Part shown: in pieces, positions 1-8,080 of the stretch
Layout: every line of letters starts with the position of its first letter
How positions within the stretch are numbered: the stretch's first letter is position 1
Assembly (NCBI RefSeq): GCF_040219215.1
Contig: NZ_JAVJSX010000019.1
Location: forward strand, 124,001 to 188,000
Reading direction: 5' to 3'
Length of the DNA: 64,000 bases
Source of the DNA: Thalassobaculum_A sp040219215
Lineage (GTDB): Bacteria > Pseudomonadota > Alphaproteobacteria > Thalassobaculales > Thalassobaculaceae
The notes under the pieces: generated by a model
What the model saw: the letters and a program-made list of their open reading frames with translations, nothing else
Database searches by the model: none
What the model was told of the DNA's origin: nothing
Position numbers and translations under genes: made by a program

Positions 1-755
1 GATCCGGCCACCGCCTCCAGCAGAGAGACCCGTTTCAGCAGCTTGCCTGCGGGGCTCAGGATTTCCAGGAAGTCGTCCAGCCGGGTCGCTTCCAGATGGT
101 CCATGCCCTTGAGCGCCTTGGTACGATTCTCATGGGTCAGCGCGTAGATCGCGCCGTCCGGACCAACGTCGAAATCATGGTGGGTTCGTCCGAAGTACGA
201 CCACAGGACATTCGACTCCCGGTCGAGCTTGACCATTCCATAGCCGTAAGGTGTGTCACCGGCCCCTTCGTAGATGGCCAGCAGGTCGCCATTCGGAAAC
301 GCCTTCAGGCGTCGGAAGTAGACGTTCTGGTCGGGTAGCGGGTTGCGGACGGGAGTCGCATCGGACCAAACCGTGCTGTATGGCCGGGTCCAGCTGTGAA
401 CCACCGCACCGTCCGACGACAGCAGATAGGCGGTCGCTTCATGGCCGGAACTGTACAGCGTGTAGCCCGGCTGGACTTGCGCCGGATCGTTGATGACCAC
501 CCCGCGGGCGTCAGTGCGGGATTCACGCCACAAATCGGTCTGGATAATGTCGCCGTACTGCGTCCACTTGGCGTACAGCGCCATGCCGCCGTTGTAGGCG
601 TCCTTCAGCAGTGGTGCCGGAAACACGCCGAGAATGGCGACCAGGACGCCGCCGACGAACAGCAGGAGCGCGAATCCACCAATCGAGATTGCGCGCATGA
701 CCCGGTCGATACCGGAGAGCGAGTCGCTCGAATAATCCTCAGTACGCGAAGCCAT
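1..755 (-). CDS. Arylsulfotransferase-like (ASST family) protein, C-terminus outside window
   Basis: Partial gene: the start is at 755 and the reading frame runs off the left edge, leaving about 251 residues. Residues 1-22 are polar, then a hydrophobic segment (about 23-43, ISIGGFALLLFVGGVLVAIL) suggests an N-terminal membrane anchor. After that come GYTLYSSGHEATAYLLSSDG, HSWTRPYSTVW, FPNGDLLAIYEG and HHDFDVGPDGAIYALTHE. This blade-like repeat pattern, with a His in the HDFDV motif, is typical of arylsulfotransferase (ASST/Arylsulfotran_2) beta-propellers. True family enzymes transfer sulfate between phenols; many anchored homologues have unknown substrates. The missing C-terminus prevents checking the whole propeller. 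The family call is fairly sure, the activity is not. Confidence 0.6.
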   Translation of the reverse strand, partial: MASRTEDYSSDSLSGIDRVMRAISIGGFALLLFVGGVLVAILGVFPAPLLKDAYNGGMALYAKWTQYGDIIQTDLWRESRTDARGVVINDPAQVQPGYTLYSSGHEATAYLLSSDGAVVHSWTRPYSTVWSDATPVRNPLPDQNVYFRRLKAFPNGDLLAIYEGAGDTPYGYGMVKLDRESNVLWSYFGRTHHDFDVGPDGAIYALTHENRTKALKGMDHLEATRLDDFLEILSPAGKLLKRVSLLEAVAG

Positions 756-912
756 CGTCCGACCACAGCAGTTGCTACCTGCTGCTAACGACCGAACCGG
801 CCCCGTGTTGCATCCACACCTTCGCGCCGGTCACAAGTTCACGGCTTGTTTACAGCCGTGGACGCAACACGCACGCATCCCACGAAATTGACACAATGAC
901 GCCCTTGAACAC

Positions 913-2094
913 TCAGACAGCCGTCAAGATCGCCCGCGCCAGCGCCACCAGGTCTTCATCGGTCGGTTGCACCGTGTTGGACTCGACCATCGGCTTGTTC
1001 TCGATGGCCACGGTTATCGTCACCAGGCGCGCCACATCCGTCTCGCCCAGCCCGTCACCCGCGAGCGACACCGGCAGTCCTACGGCCCGCAGCAGGGCTT
1101 CGAACCGACTCGCGCCCGCCATCGCCAGTTCGCGCTCGTCGGCCGTACCGCGCGGATCCACGCCGAGCGCCAGCGCGACCGGCGCATAGAGATCCGGTCG
1201 CGCCGCACAGGCCCATGGCAGAGCCACCCGCATCGCCAGGGCCACCGCCCGGCCGTGATGGACATGCGCCAAGGTACCCAGCGCGTGCCCGAACGCGTGG
1301 GCGATCCCCGTCCCGCAGGCGTCAATCGCGACGCCGGCGATGGCCGAGCCGAGGGCCACCCGTCCGCGAGCCTCCAGATCACCCGGCTCGGCAATGACCC
1401 GCTCCAGATTACCGGCCATAAGCCGGATCGCCTGCAGTGCCATTCCCTCCACCACCGGTGTGGCCCGGCGGTGGGTACAGGCTTCGATCGCGTGCACGAG
1501 CGCGTCAAGGCCTGTCGCGGCGGTCAATGGCGCCGGCAACCCGCGCGTGACCATCGGATCGAGGATCGAGAGGTCTGCCTTGAGCGTCGGCCCCCAGGCC
1601 CACACCTTGCGTCCCTCCCCAATGCCATAGACCGAGGTGCGGGTCATTTCCGCTCCGGTTCCCGAGGTCGTCGGGATCAGGATCTTCTTGATCGGTTTGT
1701 CGGGCAGCGGCCGGGCCATCACGGCATAGCCCTCCGCCGGGATGTCCGCGACCGCAACGCAGGCGGCGAGCTTGGCCACGTCCAGGGGCGAGCCGCCGCC
1801 GAGCCCGATGATCAGGTCGGCGGAGATCGCGCGTACCCGAGCTGCCGCAGCGTCGATCGATGCGGCACTCGGATCGCTGCGGACGTCGGAGAACAACTCG
1901 ACAAAATGTCCGGCGTCTCGCAACCGCTCCGCTACCTCAGTCGGCAGGCCGGTTGCCATCAGTCCGCCGTCGGTCACGATCAGCACCCTGGCGGCGGGGC
2001 CGGCGAGCGCGGCGACATCGCCCGGAAGCTGTGCCAGACGATCGACCCCGAAGGTCATCGACGGTGACGGATCGTGGGTGAACGCTTCAAGCAT
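913..2094 (-). CDS. Iron-containing alcohol dehydrogenase family protein
   Basis: A 393-residue protein of the usual length for group III (Fe-ADH) dehydrogenases. The NAD-binding GGGSPLDVAK and the TSGTGAE motifs lie in the N-terminal half. The C-terminal helical half has DALVHAIEAC and GTGIAHAFGHALGTLAHVHHG, which supply the His metal ligands. Likely reaction: NAD(P)H-linked interconversion of an alcohol and an aldehyde or ketone in the cytoplasm. The substrate cannot be read from sequence; maleylacetate reductases and 4-hydroxybutyrate dehydrogenases share the fold. It stands alone, with about 120 bp to its neighbours on each side. Confidence 0.85.
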   Translation of the reverse strand: MLEAFTHDPSPSMTFGVDRLAQLPGDVAALAGPAARVLIVTDGGLMATGLPTEVAERLRDAGHFVELFSDVRSDPSAASIDAAAARVRAISADLIIGLGGGSPLDVAKLAACVAVADIPAEGYAVMARPLPDKPIKKILIPTTSGTGAEMTRTSVYGIGEGRKVWAWGPTLKADLSILDPMVTRGLPAPLTAATGLDALVHAIEACTHRRATPVVEGMALQAIRLMAGNLERVIAEPGDLEARGRVALGSAIAGVAIDACGTGIAHAFGHALGTLAHVHHGRAVALAMRVALPWACAARPDLYAPVALALGVDPRGTADERELAMAGASRFEALLRAVGLPVSLAGDGLGETDVARLVTITVAIENKPMVESNTVQPTDEDLVALARAILTAV

Positions 2095-2213
2095 GACCGT
2101 CTCTCAAACAGAATTAAGTGTGAGACTGCCGGACAGCGCGGGGATCTGCGCGCGCAGGAGCGTCATCCCGCGTCGCTTCCAGCATTGAGGCACCCAACTC
2201 GGTATTGATCGGG

Positions 2214-3131
2214 TCAGAGCGGCTCGGCACGACCAGCGGACAAGTCGGCGATCCGCGAGGCGTGAAACGGCGCGTAGCCACTTGCCTCGTTCACGCGCGC
2301 GCCCTTCATCAGTTCAGAGTAGTCCGGCAACGCATGGAACGGGATCGCCGGGTTGGCATGGTGCTCTGCATGGTGCGGCATGTTCCAGGCAAGCCAGCGC
2401 ACCGGAGCGACCGACACCGTGGACCGGGTGTTGGCCCACATGTCCTTCACCGAAGGGCAGCCCCAATGCTCGTTCAGCAGGTACAGGCGCAAGAACGGCT
2501 GGCCGAGCAATGCCGGTACCACCCAGATCTTGAGCACGACATCGGTGGCGAGTGCCATGGAGCCGATCGCCAGCGCCCCGTACAGCACCAAGTATATCCG
2601 GGCTTCCAGGATCGCGCGGGTCCGCAACCGGTCGTCCAGGAAGCTATCGGGCGCAATTCCAAACGCCCGCCGGACGAGGCCGCGGATGGTGCGCTGCCAA
2701 TACTCGATCCCCGACACCACCCAAACATAGTCCAGCAGAGTCGTCGGCTTGGGGCTCGCGAGTTCCGGATCGCGCGCCGGGTCCTGGGTGAAGCGATGAT
2801 GTGCAAAATGGAACGCGGCGAACCAACGCGGAGGCAGAATCAGCAGGAACCCAGCGAGATCGCCGACCCAGCGATTCATCCAGCCGCTCTTGAATGCCGT
2901 CCGGTGCACGCACTCGTGCAGCGGCGCGAACAGGAACACCATGATGATCCCGTGGACCAGGGCCGGAACCAGCCACCACCCCGCGCCGGGAGCCGCCAGA
3001 ACCGCCGCACCGGTCGGCGCCAGCAAACCAAGATGAGCCGCGATCCGACGGAGTCCCGGCGCATCGCGACGCTCCGACAGCTTCTTCAGAGCCGCCCGAT
3101 CCGGGAATTTTTGCTGTTGCAAATCAGTCAC
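2214..3131 (-). CDS. Membrane fatty acid desaturase family protein
   Basis: The protein carries the three His clusters of membrane di-iron desaturases: HECVH, HFAHH and HHAEHH, plus NEHWG, between hydrophobic segments. It probably introduces a double bond, or hydroxylates, in an acyl chain or related lipid at the inner membrane. I chose the GTG at 3131 (MTDLQQQKFPDR...), giving about 305 residues. The frame stays open upstream to a TTG at 3242, but that region has no homology-like sequence, no well-placed ribosome binding site, and lies antisense to the probable small RNA at 3225-3307. Family call strong, start moderately sure, substrate unknown. Confidence 0.8.
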   Translation of the reverse strand: MTDLQQQKFPDRAALKKLSERRDAPGLRRIAAHLGLLAPTGAAVLAAPGAGWWLVPALVHGIIMVFLFAPLHECVHRTAFKSGWMNRWVGDLAGFLLILPPRWFAAFHFAHHRFTQDPARDPELASPKPTTLLDYVWVVSGIEYWQRTIRGLVRRAFGIAPDSFLDDRLRTRAILEARIYLVLYGALAIGSMALATDVVLKIWVVPALLGQPFLRLYLLNEHWGCPSVKDMWANTRSTVSVAPVRWLAWNMPHHAEHHANPAIPFHALPDYSELMKGARVNEASGYAPFHASRIADLSAGRAEPL

Positions 3132-3189
3132 ATCAAGCTCGTTTCCAATCGACCAAAATACTTTTTGCGTCCGCTCACAAATTTTCCAC

Positions 3190-3218
3190 TTGCCATACGC
3201 GGCGCGGGAGACCAGATT
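3190..3218 (+). promoter_or_regulatory. Candidate promoter of the small RNA
   Basis: TTGCCA (3190-3195), a 17-nt spacer and CAGATT (3213-3218) form a sigma70-like pair. The -35 is good (5 of 6) and the -10 weak (3 of 6). The predicted start, about 7 nt downstream, falls exactly at the first stem-loop of the candidate RNA. Confidence 0.4.
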
Positions 3219-3224
3219 TTGCAG

Positions 3225-3307
3225 TGCAGCACGACTGCCCAACGTGCTGCTTTACTTCTTGGGCGTTTCCTCCCTTAACTCGGGCCGCCGCAAGGCGGCC
3301 CTTTTTT
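3225..3307 (+). ncRNA. Candidate small regulatory RNA with anti-SD CU-rich linker
   Basis: The stretch 3132-3612 has no convincing protein gene. Within it lie a perfect 8-bp stem-loop (GCAGCACG 3226-3233, loop 3234-3242, CGTGCTGC 3243-3250), then a 30-nt pyrimidine-rich linker containing TTTCCTCCC (CCTCCC at 3269-3274), then a strong Rho-independent terminator (3282-3307). CCUCCC is complementary to Shine-Dalgarno sequences. A stem-loop, CU-rich loop and terminator layout is known from alphaproteobacterial trans-acting sRNAs such as the alpha-r14/Cuckoo type. Identity with a named family is inference; expression is unproven. Confidence 0.5.
3282..3307 (+). terminator. Rho-independent terminator
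   Basis: GGGCCGCC (3282-3289), GCAA tetraloop, GGCGGCCC (3294-3301), then six T (3302-3307). This is a textbook terminator on + with no protein gene upstream on that strand, which is the main reason to propose a small RNA here. Confidence 0.85.
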
Positions 3308-3507
3308 CTGCGCCAAGTGCCGCATTGCGGGATTCCAGCCCGTTCGGCCGCCATGCTATCCCTTGGCCAACGGCTTTGCCTACCGGTGCAAACAGCGAAA
3401 CGTCGCCCTGTCAGGCAGTCGCAGCCGGAAAGTTCGGACCGAGCCGGAAAGCCTTGCCGGGGCCGCGGAGGCCGGTTCCCCGGCAAGTTCTGCCGCCACC
3501 TCCGACG

Positions 3508-3545
3508 CCTCAGAATAACTTACTGAACTAACTGAATATTTTATC
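3508..3545 (+). promoter_or_regulatory. AT-rich promoter region of the 3613 gene
   Basis: An AT-rich patch in GC-rich surroundings. It holds TTACTG followed about 16-17 nt later by TATTTT, and a short direct repeat (ACTGAACTAACTGAAT). It is placed about 70 bp upstream of the ATG at 3613. Assignment by inspection only. Confidence 0.35.
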
Positions 3546-3612
3546 GGCCAGCCGCGTGGCCCGAGCCTTGCGTTGTCTTCAGCGACCGAACACCAATCGC
3601 TGGAGCAAGACA

Positions 3613-4143
3613 ATGTCCGACTACGATCCGCGCGCCATCGACAGCACCACCGCCGCTTGGCCCGCCGTGGTCGACGGTCCAGCCCCAGACGTCCGGAGCC
3701 GGTCGGCGATTGACATGTGCGGCCGTGCCGCCGGCCCGATCGAGATCGCCCCGGCCAACCAGAACACGCAATTCGACGACGAATCCGACATCGGCGGCGG
3801 ACAGTTGTTCGACCAGCTGCCGCGGGTGATCCGCGAAGCGGTTGACGAGTGGGCCGCCAAGCTGATGGCGCAGCCCTGGCGGTTCCGCCGCGAGATCATG
3901 GGCCATTTCGCCAAGGTGTTCGCCGATCAGTTCGAGGCCAACATCCCGGACATGACCGAAGACGCGTACGAAGGCCTCAAGGAGATCGGCTTCACCTGCC
4001 TGCTGGAGCGCCTTGAGGATGGCCGGCCGATCGCCGATCTGGATCAGGCACGGGTCTACATGGACAGCGTGCACGCCCACCACAAGCTCGCCGCACAGCA
4101 GTTCCTCGGCCAGACCACGCCCCGCGCGCTGCTCCTCAACTGA
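3613..4143 (+). CDS. Hypothetical protein, 176 aa
   Basis: I do not recognise this protein. ATG at 3613 is chosen because GGAG lies 8-9 nt upstream; an upstream in-frame GTG at 3556 lacks that. The N-terminal 60 residues are Pro/Asp/Ala-rich and probably disordered (MSDYDPRAIDSTTAAW...). The C-terminal 110 residues look helical and acidic, with IREAVDEWAAKLM, FRREIMGHFAKVFADQFEA and ARVYMDSVHAHHKLAA. There is no signal peptide or membrane segment. It is monocistronic: an AT-rich promoter region lies upstream and a strong terminator downstream, suggesting good expression. Probably a lineage-restricted cytoplasmic protein. Confidence 0.7.
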   Translation: MSDYDPRAIDSTTAAWPAVVDGPAPDVRSRSAIDMCGRAAGPIEIAPANQNTQFDDESDIGGGQLFDQLPRVIREAVDEWAAKLMAQPWRFRREIMGHFAKVFADQFEANIPDMTEDAYEGLKEIGFTCLLERLEDGRPIADLDQARVYMDSVHAHHKLAAQQFLGQTTPRALLLN

Positions 4144-4200
4144 GCCGTGTTGCCTACCCGTCCTGCAGGACGGCTTCTTCGCCTAGCTCCCTCCCCAACT

Positions 4201-4229
4201 CGGCCGTTCCCCTCGGGAGCGGCCGTTTT
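4201..4229 (+). terminator. Rho-independent terminator of the 3613 gene
   Basis: CGGCCGTTCCC (4201-4211), loop CTC, GGGAGCGGCCG (4215-4225), then TTTT. This is an 11-bp stem with one G-T pair, located 58 nt after the stop codon of the 176-aa gene. Confidence 0.8.
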
Positions 4230-4252
4230 CTGTGGGGCATGCTCCAGCCGTG

Positions 4253-4954
4253 CTACGGAGCGATTGCGTGTCGCAGCGCGGCCCGCGCCAGCAAGCGCGT
4301 GGAGTCCAGCGTCGGCAGGGGGGAGTTTCCGTCATCCATGATCAACGGAATCTCGGTGCATCCGAGCACCACGGCATCACAACCGTCGGCCTTCAGCTTG
4401 GCCATGACGCGTTGGAACGTTGTTACCGCCTCCGGCTTGAAGACGCTGTAGACCAGTTCATCCATGATGACGCGGTTGATCTCTTCGCGATCGGCCACGT
4501 CCGGGCGCGCATATTCCAACCCCAGCGCCGACAGCTTCTCGGGATAGACATCGCTGTCGACCAGCCAGCGGGTGCCGGTAATCCCGATGCGTCGCATCCC
4601 GCGTGCCGTTGCCTCCTCCGCCACCACCTGGGCGATGTGCAGCCAGGGCAGCGGCGACCGCGCGGCGACATGCTCAAACGCCTGGTGAATGGTATTGTCG
4701 GGGCAGATCAGGAAGTCGGCACCGGCAGCCGCCAATTTGTGGGCCGACGCAAGCATCAGGTCGCCAACACCCTGCAGATCACTGCGCTCCAGGCAGCTCA
4801 CGTAGTCGGCCAGCGACGGCGTGTGCATCGAGACTTCGGGATGGGCGTGCGAGCCCATCAGGTCGGCACCTTCCACGCAGATGGTCCGATAGCACAGTGC
4901 CGCCCCTTCGGCGGAGCAGCCGACGATACCGATGTGCTTGGTCATTACGGGCAT
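4253..4954 (-). CDS. Aspartate/glutamate racemase family protein
   Basis: A 233-residue cytosolic enzyme of the Asp/Glu racemase superfamily, which works with two opposed cysteines without cofactor. Cys199 is in VVLGCTEIPL, the standard second-site motif. The first site reads ICPDNTIH with Cys84 two residues ahead of the usual NT position, a spacing close to the YgeA-type CTNT. The start at 4954 is supported by AAAGGACA directly upstream. Substrate unknown; hydantoin or amino-acid racemase are both possible. It is transcribed alone, convergent with the terminator of the 176-aa gene. Confidence 0.75.
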   Translation of the reverse strand: MPVMTKHIGIVGCSAEGAALCYRTICVEGADLMGSHAHPEVSMHTPSLADYVSCLERSDLQGVGDLMLASAHKLAAAGADFLICPDNTIHQAFEHVAARSPLPWLHIAQVVAEEATARGMRRIGITGTRWLVDSDVYPEKLSALGLEYARPDVADREEINRVIMDELVYSVFKPEAVTTFQRVMAKLKADGCDAVVLGCTEIPLIMDDGNSPLPTLDSTRLLARAALRHAIAP

Positions 4955-5069
4955 TGTCCTTTGATATGACGGAATGCCGACCGGTCGTCAGGACGGCCGC
5001 AGGGGTCATGACACTAGACGGTTGCGTCGTGTGGCGAGGATTTCAAGACCCGCCCGGCCGACATCACAC

Positions 5070-5096
5070 AAAAAAGGGGCCGCCCGGAAGCGGCCC
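5070..5096 (-). terminator. Rho-independent terminator of the 218-aa gene
   Basis: Read on the - strand: GGGCCGC (5096-5090), loop of 6, GCGGCCC (5083-5077), then C and a run of T (5075-5070). It sits about 40 nt beyond the stop codon at 5135. Confidence 0.8.
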
Positions 5097-5134
5097 GCGA
5101 AGTTTGGGGGGAATGAAAAGGCTCGTCGCGATCC

Positions 5135-5791
5135 TCAGCGGCGAACCATGCCGGAGACACCCACGTCGCCGGCCTCGATCGCGCTCTTGAGGATGTCGAG
5201 ACCGCGAGCAAGCTCCTCATAGGTCTCGCGGTAGCGGGTCAGCTCGCGGACCTCGGTGTCCTGAACGGTTGATTTCGTGGGGTTGCCGAGATCGAGGAGT
5301 TTGGCGAGATATCGCCCCTTGATGCGGGCGGCCAGCTTGGCCACCCCTTCGATCTCGTTCGGATTCACGTCCATAACGATGTCTGCCACGGCCCGGCGCG
5401 ACTCCTCGGCTGAAAATCGCTCGAACTCGCGAATGTATTGCGCGGCGTTGACCCGCCCGTGCTGCGGCAGGCCCTCGTGCAGCCACGACGCCTTCCCGCG
5501 ATTCCTGGACGCCGCCACGTTCTTGGCGGCGGGTTTGCTGGAAAGCACTGCCCGGGCCTGGGTTGGCGCCGGAGCCGCCCGTGCCGCTTCAGGCTTCTCG
5601 GCCGCCGACCGCACTGCCCGCAGCCGTGCCGGCGAGCGTTCTGCCGCTGCGTTCACGTTGGCAGGTGCGGACCGGGGTGCCGGGAGCTTGGCCTGAGCCG
5701 CCCGCTCGTTCCCGGTCTCCGGGAACGGATCCCAGTCACCGAGGGTATCGATGGCGGCTTGGCCTTTCTTCAGCGCAGCGGCAAGCGACAT
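5135..5791 (-). CDS. Hypothetical protein, 218 aa, Ala/Pro-rich linker
   Basis: Function not recognised. The start at 5791 (MSLAAALKKGQAAIDTLGDW) has GGGAG 7 nt upstream. Residues 25-100 form a low-complexity Ala/Pro/Arg linker, probably disordered. Residues 105-215 form a compact, charged, probably helical domain (WLHEGLPQHGRVNAAQYIRE, EIEGVAKLAARIKGRYLAKLLDLG, TEVRELTRYRETYEELARGLDILKSAIEAGD). No signal peptide or TM helix. A strong terminator follows. It is divergent from the PKHD dioxygenase at 5972 across a 180-bp gap. The tail could be an adaptor or regulatory domain; that is a guess. Confidence 0.65.
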   Translation of the reverse strand: MSLAAALKKGQAAIDTLGDWDPFPETGNERAAQAKLPAPRSAPANVNAAAERSPARLRAVRSAAEKPEAARAAPAPTQARAVLSSKPAAKNVAASRNRGKASWLHEGLPQHGRVNAAQYIREFERFSAEESRRAVADIVMDVNPNEIEGVAKLAARIKGRYLAKLLDLGNPTKSTVQDTEVRELTRYRETYEELARGLDILKSAIEAGDVGVSGMVRR

Positions 5792-5971
5792 TTGCGTCTC
5801 CCTGGTCTCGTCCGCGCGCCGGCCGAATCCGTCGCGCTTGTTCTCGCAACAGACAAAGCAAGTGGCATGCCACCCCGGAGCCTGACGCTGAATCGTCGCC
5901 TGCCGATCCGACGTCTGATACGTTCCGCGCCGGAATTCGTAAAACGCCGCCGCTGTGCGCAGGGAGGATGA

Positions 5972-6643
5972 ATGGTCGCGGTTATCGAAGGGCTGCTGTC
6001 CAAGGAACAGGTACAGACCATCGCCAAGCGACTGTTCGGCGCCCAGTTTGTCGATGGTACCCTGAGCGGCGGCCCGCTGGGCGAAGCCATCAAGAAGAAC
6101 ACGCAGGTATCTCCGCAGAGCCCCGAGTACCGGGAGCTGTCGCAGTTGGTCCTGGGGGCCATGCGTCAGAACGACCAGGTAGCGGTTGCCGCCCTGCCCA
6201 AGCGTATCCTGTCGCCGATCTTCGCGTCCTACGTCGAAGGCAACCGGTACGGCGAACACGTGGACGCCGCCCTGATGGGACCGTACCCCGGCATGCGCAC
6301 CGACCTGTCGATCACCATCTTCCTGAACGACCCCGGCGCCTATGACGGCGGCGAACTGGTATTGAAGACTGCGTTCGGCGAGCAAGTATACAAGCGGGCC
6401 GCCGGCGATGCCGTCCTCTATCCCACTCACTACGTCCATCGAGTGAACCCGGTCACCCGCGGCCGGCGGTTGGCCATCGTGACCTGGATCGAGAGCATGA
6501 TACGGGACCCTGCCCAACGCGAGATCATCGAGGATCTGGCAGAGGCAATGGACAAGCTGGTCCGCGACGCGGCGGATGGCGAGATCATTCGCCGGGTGGA
6601 GAAGGCGCGTCTCAATCTGTTGCGCATGTGGGCCGACACCTAA
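5972..6643 (+). CDS. Fe(2+)/2-oxoglutarate PKHD-type dioxygenase (PiuC/YbiX-like)
   Basis: 223 residues, the normal length for the PKHD hydroxylase family. The iron-binding HxD lies in YGEHVDAALM, followed by RTDLSITIFLNDP, YDGGELV and the distal His/Arg motif in YPTHYVHRVNPVTRGRRLA. This matches the 2-OG-Fe(II) oxygenase core (prolyl 4-hydroxylase-like). PiuC relatives are often iron-regulated and sit beside siderophore receptors; no receptor is next to it here. AGGGAGGA precedes the ATG. Substrate unknown. Confidence 0.88.
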   Translation: MVAVIEGLLSKEQVQTIAKRLFGAQFVDGTLSGGPLGEAIKKNTQVSPQSPEYRELSQLVLGAMRQNDQVAVAALPKRILSPIFASYVEGNRYGEHVDAALMGPYPGMRTDLSITIFLNDPGAYDGGELVLKTAFGEQVYKRAAGDAVLYPTHYVHRVNPVTRGRRLAIVTWIESMIRDPAQREIIEDLAEAMDKLVRDAADGEIIRRVEKARLNLLRMWADT

Positions 6644-6729
6644 TCCACCGGCGCCTTGACCCACCACCCCGCACGCGCGAGCATTTGCGCTGGAGCCGGC
6701 AGAAGACCGGTTCAATTTGAGGAAACGCC

Positions 6730-7626
6730 ATGGAGACTGGCCGCGCCTCCGCGCTTCTCAAACGATTGGCACGATCAAAGCCAAGCGCACCGGCTGACCT
6801 TCCGGATTTCTCGTATGCGACCCACGAGCATCCGCTGCTCAAGCGCTTCGTCATCCAGGTCGTGGAGCGGCTGACCGGCCAGCCCAAGCTGAAGCGGCTG
6901 TATCTTGAGCATCGCTTGGCACCGATTCCCGATGAGGATTTCTGGAGCGCCGCGGTCCGCAAGCTGCAGCTCAACCTCGTCTACGACAGGACCCGTTGGG
7001 ATGCCGTGCCCAAGGACGGCCCGCTGGTCATCGTCGCCAATCACCCGTTCGGAGTGCTCGACGGGATCATCATCAGCTACATGACCTCGCGGATCCGGCC
7101 GCGCTTCAAGGTCCTGACCAACTCGGTGCTGTTTCGAGCACCGGAGGTCCAGCCGTTCCTGCTGCCGATCGACTTTGCCGAGACCCGCGAAGCGCTGGCC
7201 ACCAACATCGAATCCCGCCGCCAGGCGCTGCGCGAACTGTCGGAAGGCGGTGCCGTCGTGGTGTTCCCGGGCGGCACGGTCTCGACCGCGACCCCGCCGT
7301 TCGGCCGAGCCTTCGACCCGGACTGGAAGCCGTTTACATCGAAGCTGATCGCCCAGGGCAAGGCGACCGTGGTACCGGTGTATTTCGAGGGCCAGAACAG
7401 CCGGCTGTTCCAGATTGCCAGCAACATCAGCCAGACCGCCCGGGAGTCCCTGCTGTTCAAGGAGATCGCCCGCCGTATCGGTACCGACGTGCCGATCCGC
7501 ATCGGCCAAGCCATGCCCTACGCCACGCTGGAACGTTTTACCGACCGCCGCGAGTTGATCGAGTATCTGCGCCGCGTGACCTACGAACTCGGCGGCCAGG
7601 ATCCGTCGAAGCGAATGAAGGGATAG
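6730..7626 (+). CDS. PlsC-type lysophospholipid acyltransferase family protein
   Basis: 298 residues. The acyltransferase signature H(X)4D is present as NHPFGVLD, followed by the substrate-binding FPGGTV and a third motif PVYFEGQNS. Such enzymes move an acyl group from acyl-CoA or acyl-ACP to a lysophospholipid or ornithine-lipid precursor at the inner membrane face. The N-terminal 80 residues (including ATHEHPLLKRFVIQVVERLTG) resemble the extended N-termini of hemolysin-associated/OlsA-like acyltransferases. GAGG lies upstream of the ATG. It may be co-transcribed with the dioxygenase 86 bp upstream. Confidence 0.82.
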   Translation: METGRASALLKRLARSKPSAPADLPDFSYATHEHPLLKRFVIQVVERLTGQPKLKRLYLEHRLAPIPDEDFWSAAVRKLQLNLVYDRTRWDAVPKDGPLVIVANHPFGVLDGIIISYMTSRIRPRFKVLTNSVLFRAPEVQPFLLPIDFAETREALATNIESRRQALRELSEGGAVVVFPGGTVSTATPPFGRAFDPDWKPFTSKLIAQGKATVVPVYFEGQNSRLFQIASNISQTARESLLFKEIARRIGTDVPIRIGQAMPYATLERFTDRRELIEYLRRVTYELGGQDPSKRMKG

Positions 7627-7628
7627 GC

Positions 7629-7657
7629 GCGCGGCACCGACGAGATCGGTGCCGCGC
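7629..7657. terminator. Perfect 12-bp hairpin between convergent genes
   Basis: GCGCGGCACCGA (7629-7640), loop CGAGA, TCGGTGCCGCGC (7646-7657). It lies in the 47-bp gap between the acyltransferase and RidA stop codons. No T-run follows on either strand, so it may be a bidirectional pause or attenuation hairpin. Confidence 0.5.
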
Positions 7658-7673
7658 AGGCCGCCCCGGATGT

Positions 7674-8018
7674 TCAGCGCGCCGCGGTAACGACAATCTC
7701 TATCAGCACGTTCTCGCCGAGGTCGGCCACGCCGATCGTGGCTCGTGCCGGCAGGTCGTCGGGCGCCAGCCATTCGTTCCAGGCTTCGTTCATCGCGCCC
7801 TTCTGGCTCATGTCGGTGATGTAGAGGGTGGCCGACAGCAGGTTCTTCTTGCTGGTGCCCGCCTCGGCGAGGACCTTCTCGATCTTGGCGAGGGCCGATG
7901 CGGTCTGGCCCTTCATCGACTGCGTCACGTCATCGCCGATCACGCCGGCGACATAGACCGTGCCGGCGTGCTCGACCGCGCGGTGCATGATTGGCGTGCG
8001 CATGTGTCTGGTGATCAT
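7674..8018 (-). CDS. RidA/YjgF family enamine/imine deaminase
   Basis: 114 residues from the ATG at 8018, which has AGGAGA 6 nt upstream. Family features are GTVYVAGVIGD, the N-terminal strands, and RATIGVADLGENVLIEI with the conserved Arg that in RidA binds the carboxylate of 2-aminoacrylate-type intermediates. Role: hydrolysis of reactive enamines made by PLP enzymes, though many subfamily members have other roles. Expected to be a homotrimer in the cytoplasm. Confidence 0.85.
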   Translation of the reverse strand: MITRHMRTPIMHRAVEHAGTVYVAGVIGDDVTQSMKGQTASALAKIEKVLAEAGTSKKNLLSATLYITDMSQKGAMNEAWNEWLAPDDLPARATIGVADLGENVLIEIVVTAAR

Positions 8019-8080
8019 GGGGGTCTCCTGGGGGTTGGGTCGTTCTGAGGCACGGAACGAAGCGCTCCGCGCTGCTTCTG

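Noticed and set aside
5792..6715. Upstream extension of the 218-aa minus-strand gene
   Set aside because: It would run antisense through the whole PKHD dioxygenase; the ATG at 5791 has its own good ribosome binding site.
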